The notes beneath the pieces are model-generated. The model had not been told where the DNA came from and searched no databases. It worked only from the letters and a program-made list of their open reading frames with translations. Of a DNA stretch of 60,000 nucleotides, positions 43,501 through 55,700 are shown one piece after another (the first letter of the stretch is position 1; every line of letters starts with the position of its first letter). The position numbers and the translations under genes are program-made. Origin of the DNA: Membranipora membranacea (taxonomy: Eukaryota > Bryozoa > Gymnolaemata > Cheilostomatida > Membraniporidae); NCBI GenBank assembly GCA_914767715.1, contig OU612066.1, forward strand, positions 32,402,283 through 32,462,282. The letters run 5' to 3'.

Positions 43501-45376
43501 GTGAACCACTCTTTAAAGCTATAGTTACGCTCCCTCATATTTGCTAACATATTGAAGGCCACAGTCTAATTACGAGCACCGTGGCAACCATTTACATAGC
43601 ATATTGACACAGTTGAAACCATTCGCTTTGCTAAAATAAAATTTTGTCTCAACTTTTCTCAACCAGTTTATCGCTTTAAAAAACATAAATGTTTGTGGAA
43701 TGCGCAAATTTCAGATCATGGTGCCCTGAGGTTTGGGAAACTCTTTGCAAAATGGAAGTATAATTTACATTAGTAAAATGTTGATCTAGCACCACACTTC
43801 CAGATTTTAGAGTGATGTGAGTGCTTTACCGTGCGCTTGATTTGGCCCATGGTAGGGATCCTGTCCTAGTATAACCACTTTAACATCCCTTAGCTTACAG
43901 GCAGTAGTCCAGGAGAATACATTCTCAGCTTTTGGGTATATCGTGTATTTCTTCCTCTCATCTGCCACAAAACTGCACAGCTTAATAAGAGAAAATATTA
44001 TGAAGAAATTTATTCTGTCAGATGGTTTTTTCAACTCAATGATGAGTAACCAGATCGGGTATGTGTTTGGCCAGGAGGTAAATAGGTGCCTCCAGGAATA
44101 CAGAACTGTTTGTTGGCAGGTACATGAGGTTCTAAATGCAGGTTCCAAATCAAGCCTTTTGTAGGAGTAACTGGGAACACAAGTGTGCTCAACCTTACAG
44201 CCTCCACGATAAATCACTAATACTGATAGCTTTGTTGCACAGGACATAAATTATCCAACAAACTGCAATATCTTAGGCAGGGTTACTTTGATGACAATGA
44301 AAAAAGGGTGAATTTCGTTTGGCAAGTAGGAGGTAATACTCCTTGTTAGTATAACAGTAATTTGGTGAAACACACTCACGTTTATGAAGTAAGGTTTCTT
44401 AAACTCTGGTTCCAGTGTTGGTAGCCACGAGCTACCAAAGTTTCTCACAAGTCCCAAGGTATCATTCTCTAGTGCACTGAGCTTCGCTGATGTATGTGTC
44501 GCTGACTGGGGTGACACTCCAGCTTCTAGTGTTTTCTGCTTCTTAGGGCTGGGCTGTCAATAAACCGGAGATTACATTTTTATTATTACAGGCCCAGGTA
44601 CACATTACTCTACCGGCCATTATCTCTACCCTTACCTCCGTCTACATTTTCGGGTAGTATTTAAAATGGAGCGAATATCTTATTTACTAGTTTATTTTTG
44701 CAAGACCAGTAGTTGAGGTCTCAGCCACTAACAGTAGTAACTAGCTACTACTACTGCAATTCATTTAATCAGTTCTGAAAGGACACCTTGACCAGTCGTT
44801 GACGACGGGTGCTTGAAGACTCTTAAGACGTGTTGTGAGGCAGTCTTGAGACAGACATTCGTTGTGACGTATTATTGAGATCAAGAAAGTCATGGGACGT
44901 TTTATGACAGTCTTGGAGCGGGGTAAGCAAGCAGTCTTAATTAAGGCCTTAATTAAGGCTTATTTGTAGACTAGACCATATTTATTGAAACAAATGACTT
45001 GGATGGATATCTATCTATACATCCTTAATTCACCTTTGGATTCATGGGACTAATGTTATAATCCTTTCATCGGGGTGAATTCGCCCTGCTTTCATCAGAA
45101 CTGGTTTTATATTGCAAGGAGCTGTTACCCCAAAGATGGAGTAAAGTCGCCTTAGTGGTTGCTGGGACCACCATACAACAAGTTACACTTACAGTAACAA
45201 CAGTTACAATACAATGCTAAATTGCTTGTAAATCAAATTTGGACACCACTCACAGATGATTTCTTGGCTGACTCAGACTTTCTCTTAGCTAGACATTCTG
45301 CATTCTCCGACAGCAGTTTGAGAGGAGCTTTGGTAGTGGTAGTGAAAAATGCAGATATTTTCTTCTGAGAGGCCAT
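40526..45376 (-). CDS. UNG: Uracil-DNA glycosylase, nuclear UNG2-like form
   Basis: Six exons encode 300 residues (human UNG2 313): 45376-45254, 44553-44380, 43980-43830, 43053-42922, 42389-42211, 40669-40526. The N terminus [11 protein letters not shown] holds a PCNA-binding PIP box (Q4, I7, F10, F11), as in human UNG2. The catalytic domain has the water-activating motif GQDPYHG (138-144, D140), the uracil-specificity Asn in [11 protein letters not shown] (N199) and the C-terminal HPSPLS loop (H263) followed by [12 protein letters not shown]. The enzyme removes uracil from DNA at the start of base excision repair. An in-frame ATG at 45448 could add 24 residues, giving a longer form. The intron between exons 42389-42211 and 40669-40526 holds a reverse-transcriptase relic; the intron between 43980-43830 and 43053-42922 holds a MITE. 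Confidence 0.96.
41213..41690 (-). pseudogene. Degenerate non-LTR reverse transcriptase fragment
   Basis: Read on the minus strand, fragments in shifting frames resemble the RT palm: a YLIADDCLM segment in place of YADD, then, after a frameshift, [17 protein letters not shown] and [10 protein letters not shown], which match the region after the YADD box. Stop codons and at least two frame changes show it is dead. It lies in a UNG intron, on the same strand as the gene. Confidence 0.65.
42138..42194. repeat. G-rich dispersed motif, copy 2
   Basis: It shares the CCGCCGGGG, poly(G) and AGTCTGGGGGGCTCAGACTA arrangement with 11680-11730. It begins about 16 bases past the donor of UNG exon 42389-42211. 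Confidence 0.5.
43168..43510. mobile_element. MITE with ACATTGTCCCAGA inverted ends
   Basis: The left end GGTGCACATTGTCCCAGA and the complement of the right end GGTTCACATTGTCCCAGA match, and the similarity goes on through repeated ATCCCAGA and GTGAACAT blocks. CCCAGA/TCTGGG occurs many times inside. No target duplication was seen. The minus-strand open frame crossing it (43161-43562) is a product of the repeat structure. It lies in a UNG intron. Confidence 0.7.
44773..44920. repeat. Dispersed repeat, copy 2 (UNG intron 1)
   Basis: Partner of 25018-25165, with the shared ACACCTTGACCAGTC and TGAAGACTC blocks and TTGAGAC segments. A palindrome of CTTAATTAAGGCCTTAATTAAG follows nearby at 44937-44958. 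Confidence 0.6.
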
Positions 45377-46770
45377 CATTTTTGCATAATATTCACCATG
45401 TGCAAACCGTGTAAGCATGGAATATTTCCCGCCATGGTGTTTAGCCAACCATGATCTATGAGATTTGATTGGCTAAATCAGCTGTGTATGCCCGCCTCCT
45501 CACAAAAGGGGGAGGGCCCTGAGCAATATTTATAAATACTTTGGAGTTGTCTTGTTTTATTGAAGGTAAACACAACTCCTCAGCTGAAAGATGAACTAAA
45601 TGTTGCTGCTGCGTCAGGACAGGAAAGGTGGTCAGGGAGTGTCCAAACTTTCCTGGCAGTGGCAGTGCCTAACTAGGAGGTTTTGATAATTCCTAATCAA
45701 GGAGTCAGTACTTATTCCTTACATCGATAAAACTCTGGTAGGATAATATTGTTTGAAAGCGAAACAATTTTTACACTTGTCCTAAACACGAGCAACCTTG
45801 TAAATCAAATCTTGTCAAATGTAGTGTCAAGACCACATCTAGATAAGTAAGTACTGGTACAGGCACACATCAATGAACTCCCTGGGAGAGGGAGTTCATT
45901 GCACACATGAAAATAAAAATTCATTGACAGTAGTCAAGTTTAGAGGTGATAATCGCTCTTCATAACATTCAATATCAGTATAAATAATTTTAGTGGCTGC
46001 CTTTTTTGCAGTATTTTATTACTACCTCTTAATATGTCCCGAGTGTATCCAATAAATAATGGTTTAACATTGTGCATCAATCTTACAAGATATGAGAAGG
46101 AAAACAGACATGTGAGTTTCTTGGTATTGAATTTAAAAACAGGAAAAATGTGCGGACAGAATCAATGGTTTTATTTTCTATCCCTATTTCATCAGCCTTT
46201 TCACGCAACTTGTGATAAGACTTCTATTTCATAACTGTGAGATTAGTCATATCAGAAACACATTTTGAAATGGAAAAATTTGAGAGAATCCATAATAATT
46301 GTTTTGGAATTATGCCCGGTAATGGTATGTACCAAATTTACTGCCATATACCTTAAAATACTGAGTAAGGTACAGGTAAGACAACTCTTGTAAACAGCAT
46401 GCATGGAATAACTGAAAATAATAGCAAAAAAGACATACTTGAACTATTTGACCATATTTTATGCACGCTGATAAAATTTGTATAATATGTCAAAACCCTA
46501 TTACTTATCCACATTTCCATGATGTGAGATGGCTGGATTATTGATCAGTATCATCATTAGGTTCTTGAACATCATTTGTTTTTGCTATGCGTCCAAAATA
46601 AATAAAAAATGAGACTAAACAACTCCATCTGTGTTTATCAGAAAGCGAATCATTACCTGACCATATTTGCATTCTGGGTTTTGCTCTTGTCATATCAGCG
46701 CTTGAGAACAGATGTTATTGAATAGATTCAAATTAATACTATATTTTGCAATTCGTATACATTTTCTTCT
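45377..46770. other. Intergenic region upstream of UNG
   Basis: It holds the UNG promoter and 5' leader and, on the right, the 3' untranslated region of the PAN/EGF gene. A perfect hairpin sits at 45872-45900. A plus-strand frame at 46034-46234 shows no recognisable features. Confidence 0.5.
45872..45900. repeat. Perfect 12-bp hairpin
   Basis: The arms AATGAACTCCCT and AGGGAGTTCATT enclose five bases. Confidence 0.85.
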
Positions 46771-49700
46771 CTAAGTCGGTTTGACTTTGAGGGTTACCTC
46801 CCCTGCTGAATTTCCAATCTTGGCAGATGCACAGGACCCGGTAATTTCAGCATAGGCATACTGCGAGTTGAAGGTGCTACTTGTACCAAGGAGAGCCTCG
46901 TGACCCTCAAAGTAGTTAGATGTGATATCATCTGTCAGCTCAAACATGGTGCCTGGAAAATAGGAAATATGATAGTCTGCACTAGATGAAGTTTCATGTG
47001 GTGTCACCTTGAAAGTATTGACATCGTGACCTAACTACTATGCTATCCGAGGTCAACTCACTCATCAAACCTTCATAGGAGGCGTCAATTGTTCAAGTAC
47101 TCGAATCATAAATAAAGTAGCAATGAATCCTCTACTTGACTGAAGTGAATACACTCCCTGCCACATGTCATATTAGAGGAGATCAATAAACTCTTGAAAC
47201 CAAAAAAATTAAATCAGTATCTGTCTCTAAATTTTGAATATTATAAGTAGTATGAATACTGTTAGAGCAGATATGAGCAGCCTTAATTTGGTTATGAACA
47301 AACAATATAGATGGGAGGAAATTGGAGATCAATGGAAATGTATTCTCTTTGTATTCTGTTTATCTTTACGTGTTATAATATAAGTGTATTCCATAAATAA
47401 GCTGGATTTTGACCTTGATTTGCTTATACAGCATGGATTTTTCTTTTATCTTGAACTGAACACCCACAGTAATAAATGTTGATCAGAAGGAGGTTATCAC
47501 TTTCTCTCAATATATCTATTAGACAGGTGTGAGATCAAATTCATGACATTACACCAAACAATGCAATTAACTGTTTGGTAAAAATGTGAAAAACCTCTGC
47601 AGGTTTTTCCCTTAAAGTGTATATTTAAGCCAAAATTTGGTGGTCAAATCTTGTAGAAATTTTCTAGCCGTCATTTATTGATCTTTGTATTAAACGTAAA
47701 TTGCACACTTCGCCTAAAAAGCTCAAAACTGCATGTGGTTTTTTTCTCCCTCAATCCTGTGAAATAACAGAATTCGGGCAACGAAATAGTCAGTGAAAGC
47801 GGGCTTTGAAAGAGGTTTTTCAAAACGCATCCTAGGTCTGTATATCTTGCCTGAAGTATAATATTATACAGTTCTGAATAGAATAAGTTACACACAAGGC
47901 CGTTATGGAAAATTTTTGTCTTGCGTGACTCAGATAATTTTCATTCAATGGAGAAAAAGTTCAATCCGATGGAATGAGTATTGCTTCACCGCCTATATTA
48001 TTTATTTGCTAAGACCGATATGGAATATACAAAAATTTCCCTAATCACCTGGTACCAACTAATGAATTATCAAGGTCGTTACACCTTTTACCTTTGCCAG
48101 TGCTCAACATATTTTTTACTAGCTTGACTGGACATCAATTGATGAACAAGAAACCTCCAACACTTTTGTTAGAACATTTTAATTTTTCGCGCAATTTCAA
48201 TCTGAGAGACATGTTCAAGCAAACTCCTAGAGCAGGTGATCCTAAGTAAGATGACGACACATCTCGCTGATATAATAGATGTGAATCAATATGCCTACCA
48301 ACAGAAACTGAGTACCACTGACGCACTACTGCAGCTACTCGATGACTGGACATCAGCTCTTGATCAGAACTCAAACGTTAAATTTGTCCAGAACGCAGTT
48401 TTAGATTTTTCAAAGGCGTTCGACAGAATGCAACACCCGATCTTATTGTCTAAAATGAACTCGCTAGGATTTAATTCCAATGTTATCAACTTGGTAGGAA
48501 GTTTTCTAAATTCAAGACAGCAGTGTGTCAAGTTTTCTGGACAATTTTCCACATACAAGCCCATTGATGTTGGTGCACCACAAGGCACTAAGCTTGGGCC
48601 TATTCTCTGGTTGATATACGTTAATGACTTAAAAGCTGAAGGTTTTAATTGTGTGAAGTACGCAGATGACACCACATTTTATAAGCCTATTGTAAACCTC
48701 ACCGATGACAATGTCTCTGATGCTATATCAAATGCTAATAGTTGGTCTTTAGAAAACAGTATGCTTCTCAACTCAAGTAAGACTGTTGTATTGAATATTG
48801 CTTTTTCTGACCGACCTGGTATGAACCTCGATGTAAACCCCAGTGATGATACTTTTATCTCCCCATCTAAATCTGCTAAACTATTAGGAGTCACTGTAGA
48901 CTCTCAACTGTCTTTTAGTGACCACATAGACTCTGTCGTGAGCAAATGCGATAGCAGACTGTATCTGATGAAGCAGCTTAAGACCATGGGTATGAACACC
49001 GCAGGACTGATAACATTCTATGCTGCCAATGTCAAACCCGTTCTTTCCTACGCCTGCCCAGTATGGTTTCAGTTTATCTCCGAAGCCGATAAAGAGAAAC
49101 TAGAGAAAGTGCAGAGATACGCTACACGCATGATGATGCCACACATAGAGCACTATGACGATAGACTGACCAAGCTAGCCTTACCCTATATATCCGACTT
49201 CTTAATGTCTCTATGCAGCGAACACTTTTTAAAAATTTCAACCGATAATACCCATCCGCTGAACAATAGAATCAGACCTAACACTCAAAGAAAATCCGCC
49301 CGTAAAGCAGTAATCGACAAATACCGACCCAGCAAATGCCGCACTGTAAAACGGCAGAACAGCTTTTTTGAATTCTATATGAGATTTTTCAACTAGTGCA
49401 ATATTTTTCCATCAATTTTTATGTAAACATTTCAATTTTGTCAACCTTTTTAGGAGTGATACCGGAAATGTCTAAATAAACAAACATCAAACATCAACTT
49501 CAAATAATTTTTTAGATAATATCATAGCATCTACTTTCAACAATATTCCATATAGTTTACGTTCAATAACCAATTATAAATCATTCAAACTCAATTTTTC
49601 TGATTATCTTTTTCGTCATCTTGATTGAAAGTTTTTGGTTTTCTTTCCCCTTTTTTTGTTTTCTTGGAAGGCTGATTTTGTAAAACATTCGCATCGAATG

Positions 49701-52700
49701 AAAATTATGCCAATAAAGTTAAACAAAAAAAAAAGATCAAATTGTCACTACCAATGACTGATTTGTGCCAGCATGTATTTTTTGGCCTCACATTTAGGAT
49801 CTAATCTAGTTTTCTAGAATGTATCACATTTTCACAGTAAGAGGATTAAGGGCTTTTTCAACCCTCTATAAACAGCAAGAATTGAGTGTCATTTTTAACA
49901 GTTTAAAATTATCAGGTTTTATCATCGCATCCTGTCACGATATTGACACCAAACCTTTGTATATTGGGCGGAGAACACCCTCAACCTTCAAGATATGTCC
50001 CTCGCCAGCTTTCACATATCTTGAAGGTTGAGGGTGTTCAATTCTCTACTCAAAAGGTAATACGACAATCAACTGTACAATGTGGTTTGATTGCGTGGGT
50101 ATGGAAAATAGACATCGTTCTGTTAATCAGTAACACAAAACTTGAAGTTGTCCTAAAATTCTAAAAATGTAATTTTTCCCTCACTTTACTAATAACCTGG
50201 GCTTTCTCGTTACCTCTTATATCAAATGTGTAGCTGGCAATTGAAACACCAGTTGTATACACACAGTTAGCAGCATGTGCAACATAATTGTGTACTGTGT
50301 ACCCTTGTTTTAGTGTAGCAAACAGTACTACTTCGGGTCGATTGGCATCATAGAGAATCTTCAACTCCGGTATCCTAAGTCTGTATTTAGCGTATCTGTA
50401 ATTTGAATGAATATACATGTTATTCTGCTATATCTACGCATAAATGATTTCTGTGAAATGTTTGTTCAGCACATCAACAGCTCGTCAACATTAATTTATA
50501 TCTATATTATTCAGTTCTGTAGGGTATGACAGGCATGATGCCAGACTACGGTAAGTGACCAAAGGATCATCTTATCTTAATTACTCACACGGATCCCTTG
50601 GATTGTGGATTATCACTGTAACCTTGATTATCGTGATACAAGTTCAGGTAAGACAGGCTGCTTTCCTCTGACTCTACATAGCAGTAGATATCAGAGAGAA
50701 TAGGCACTCCTGATATTACCATAGTAACATTCTTACTGGTGAATGATGATCTTGATGATAAGGCTCTCGGACAGTCAGCTTAAAAATAAACAAGCATCCA
50801 TCAATAAAAGGGATGCGTTCACTACAACGTGTTGAATCGCAGGTAGCTTATAGGGTTATATCACAGAGTAAGGAGATATCCTTACTCTGTGGTTATATAT
50901 TTATTAAAACGTTAATGAATTGTTAGGTCATGAGATCAGGGAAAAATCAGTGTGACAGCTGCAAGCAAAAATGGCAATATACTAGTAGCATGACAATTAT
51001 GATTAGAAATTATGCTCGACAGCTCCAAGTTGTGAGCGTGTTACACTGGGTAGAATAAGGACAATTCTTGGTTCATTGTTCAACAGGACTATACTCAGCA
51101 ATCATACATACTCAGCAGCCACAAATGAGTAACATGCTTAATGAAGATCAGTGACGCTCTGAACATTTCATTCCATAACATGCCAGTCTGTAAATTGCAA
51201 CTATTGACAAGGGTGATAATAAATTTATTGATTTTGATGAAGATATAGTGTACATTACCAGGGAGCCAGAGTCTCCAACCGGTAGCATTCTCTTGTGTCT
51301 GAAGATGTGTGTTTTGTAGAGTATATGTGATTATTTCACATGCTTCATCTGATTGGTGATAATTGAAGCCGTTACATAGCTCATCCATCAGACAAATCTG
51401 CAGAACAAGATGGTACACCTCGAGTTATAAGATCTACTGAAATACAGCGTTGGTTGACACTTGATCAAAGTCGAAATATTATTATAAAATTCAAATTTAG
51501 TTTACAAAGGATTACTTAACTTTTTCTCCTCAGAATGGGAGGTACATGATTATTACAACTGTTTTTTGATCAAAGTTGATGCGTTTAGTTCATATTAAAA
51601 TTTAATACAAGTAAGCCAAGAAGCTAAAACTTAGTTGTAGGAGAAATGGCCTACTTGCGTATAACATATGCTTTTTGATTAAAATAATAAAGTGTGTTAG
51701 TTGATACTGATGTAAGTAAGAAGGTGGAAATGAAAATTAAGGCTTACATATCCACAAATTTTTGGATGTTTGGCAGAGAATGTCTGAATTGAAACTTCTG
51801 TTCCACTGGCTATGCGATTAAAACCCTCTGCTTGCCTCCATTTCAAACCTGTAGAATATACAGCATTATGTGTTAGTACATTTGATACAACAGCTAGCAT
51901 ACGAGCTAAGCTATATTGTAAGGAACGATGACTCTGATGGCTGTAGACACTATTCCTGTGTGATTTGTTCCTTCAGTGTAGAGTACCTCAGATTGTTTTT
52001 TCTGTCAATAACATTATTTCACCCTATTAACTGGAAGCTGAAAAGCTCACTTGGCATTATTGTTGGCCAGTGCAGCCACAGTTAGTAATTATTGTATCTC
52101 TTATTTTACTCGACAAGCCAATTTCAGCACCAATTTCCTATGCAGCGGGGGTTAAAAAGTACCAAACTGGAGAGAGGACAACTTTAATAGAGGTTCAAAT
52201 GAGAGCTCAGAAAACCGTCTCTAAGCATGCCCAAAGGCAAGTGAACAGTATTTTTACAGTTGTCATGTATTTCGGCGAGGCCAAACACTACGATCAAAAT
52301 TGATTTCAATCAGCCTTTGTTTGAAAAGGCCAAACAAGGCTTTTATGTTTTTTGATGGTTTGCCTGAGTAATTTATTACCGATATCTATGATATTAAGTT
52401 GTATTTTATTCTATTTTTTATGTTCTATTATGTTTGAGCATATACCTCGATATACAAATACAAATTATATTGAGCTTCTTTTCTAAACAAAATCTCAATA
52501 ACAAATTTTTAATTATCTAACTCATTTAATAAAAAATTATTGGTCAATTATGATATGATAAGGTACAACTTACTGCTGCACACAACACTGCCGTCAATAT
52601 AAGATGGTTGACAGAGACATTCATATGTTTCAGCTGCTGAATCTGTACAGTCTGAATCTGTACATGCGGCTGATTCACATTCAATTATTTCTAGAAAATA

Positions 52701-55700
52701 ACATTAAATTTTCATGAACACATTATGATTTTAAGTATCAGGTAAGTTTCAAGTATCACCAGAAAACATAATCTACCCCGTGTGTATGGAGACTGCTCTC
52801 AAATCATTCTACTCGATGTTATATCACATATATACTTACATTTCAGTAAGGATCAGAATTTTCATTTGCATTATAGATAGATGTAGATGTTATAGGGTGC
52901 AGACAGTACAAAAATAGCGCTCAAATGAATTATATTATGAATGTCGAATTCAATTATTAAAACAGATATTTCAGTGGAAATTAACGCCCCATGTGTGTAG
53001 CAACTAGCAATGTACTTAAATATATGCACGATGCAGTAACATTGTGTTGTTTTTGTACAGATTGATACTTAAATATTACCAAATTAATATCAAGTCTGGC
53101 AGCTGGTTCTGTAGTTTGCTTACAGTGTAAAAACTCATAGCATTTCCAAGTAAAAATTATGTATAGTTTAAAAATAGACAGTTTTCTGAGCTCTGATTTA
53201 GGCCTCAATTCGGAGTTGTCCTCTCTCCAGTTTGGTGCTTTTAACCAACTCCGCATAGGAAAAACGTGCTGAAAAGAGGGTTATCTTGATAACCGCTTAT
53301 AATAGGATCAACATTATTTTTGATTCAGAATCTGCAGCATTGAAAACTAATATGGACATAGTTTGGGAAATAATTTTAGTATTTGGATAGTCAAATATAG
53401 CATTTTCTGCCTGTTTTGCGGACAATTTGGCAGAATTTTTCATGAATTTCGTCACTAAAATTAAGATTTATCAATATTCAAGCCTCCAATGATTTGGAAA
53501 CCCTGTCTCGAAGGGTTTTCAATGGTGCAGACTCTGAATCAAAACTCATTTTTATCCTAATATAAGCGGTTTTCAAGATAACCCTCTTTCAGCAGGTTTT
53601 TCCTATGCAGCGTGGGTTAAAAGTACCAAACTGGAGAGAGGACAAATCCAAATTGAGGCATAAATAAGAGCTCAGAAAACTGTCTAATGTCCCTCTGCAC
53701 ATCTATATGTGTTATTTCATGGTTGTAAGCTTACTGCATAAGCCCATTGAGCTACCACTTCCATTAAAAAGACTGCCTACAATAATTGCAATGTCACATG
53801 GAAATTCTGATCTAAATAGATAGCCTCATTACAGAAACCGCCCTACATAACATGACTGATAATAACATCAATCATCAATCAAGGGAACTAAACAATGGTG
53901 GAAGAATGTAAAGCAACTATGTATGGCTTCATCTCTTCATATTTGCCATCAACAATTGGTGTACCCCAGAGAACCATCCTTTTTCGCTCCTGTGGCATGT
54001 TTACATAGAAGACTTGGTGCCTAGCATCAACCTTGTAAAACATGCTGACAACTCCATAATATACCACCCAATTTATACAGAGCACGTAACTATTACCAAC
54101 TCGACTACTTTAAGAGCAATAGTTTCTATACTTTCATATATTTTGATGAGATACAGCAAACTATGTTTCATCATGGTGTGAGAAGAACATTATGCTCTTA
54201 AATGCTGCCAAGTCGAACACCATGGAGCGGGTTTCAGCTATGAGCGGGCGCTTTATCCCATCGTACCCACGCGTCCATTGGTAGTAAAACTATTTTTAGG
54301 CATTACAAGAACATTTCTATAATAAACCCATTTGATAGATTTTTGAACTCTTTTTTTCTCACATTTAATACGGAGGAATTTTTAATATGCAGCTCTTAAT
54401 CTTTTTCTCTCTCTACTTTTATAGTAATCACTGCCTTCTTTACTTTCACGAGTACTGACAGGAAATAAAGTTTATTTATCCAATTCATATGTCTTCAATT
54501 TATAGTTTTCCTCAAAAATTGTTAATTTGCAAATTTGTTCATTTGCAAATTTGTTCATTGTAAGTGATATCGTGCAAAAGTAGATAGCTTTATTCATTGA
54601 CCACTGTTGAGGAATTCATCCTTTGTAGTTCTCAGTATAAGTTGAAGTGGCTGATCTTTGGGATTGTGCAGTCCATACCCGTAAATCAGGGCTCTCAACC
54701 TGGGAGTTTTAGAAACCTGAGTTTTTGCAACACGGTGCCGCGGAGCGGCACCTCGAGGGTGCAAAGCGCTCGAGCACAAACAGCTGGGGAAATCTTAGAA
54801 AACACAAGAATATCATAGCCTTAGATATACTAAGTTAGTTAGGTGTGTATCATACTTTACAGCATCAGCTGTTTGTTTACAAATCGTAGAACTAGGCATC
54901 ACTGTAAGGAATTCCCCAACAAAAGTCTTAGCTGAGTGTAAGGCAAAATCCGAGTTTTTTGCTCTTATTCTGAAATCCCATGAGTTACCTGAGTTGAACC
55001 CAGAAGCCTGAGTAACTCGGGGTAAACCGGAGTAACTAGGGGTAAACCTGAGTAACTCGGGGTAAACCTGAGTAACTCGGGGTAAACCCGAGTGGTTGAG
55101 AGCCCTGCCATAAATACTATATGAGCATGTGGAATAATTTTCCTATACTATACCAAATTATCACCCAGAAGTGCTACGAATCTTTCCAGTTTAAAAATAT
55201 ACAACGAATGCAGAACTAGCTGCTAGATTAAATCTGGCTATGGGCTTTATGAATACATTTGTGGATGGGCACATACCTGTCACCCACAGCTGCCAGCCAG
55301 TAGTATCTCCCTGAATTGATATTCCTTCAAGAAGGTTTGGAAAGGTCTCACAATATCCTTCCAACACATGATAGTTATATGCATCACATAACTCCTCCAA
55401 ACAAATCTAAATAAATATAACAATTCTTCAACCTGCATTCATAGTTGTAACACCATAGAGAGTAAAAAAACAACACATGAAATTCACATCAATTAGGAAG
55501 GGTGGGTGTCTCACCCTCTCCCTGCATCAATTTTAACAAAATTATTGTGAAGGTAGTATGATGTGCCCAACATAGAGTAAGATCACTACTTACATTAGCA
55601 CAAATTGTTCCAATGCTAGCATTAAATGTTGTCACTTGGGTGGCAGCTTCTTCTCGATATGCCCGATTTGAACCTTCTAGTTTCCTAACAACTATTTCTT

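Noticed and set aside
43161-43562. 133-codon minus-strand frame and its antisense frame
   Set aside because: Both are produced by the CCCAGA-rich inverted-repeat element in a UNG intron.
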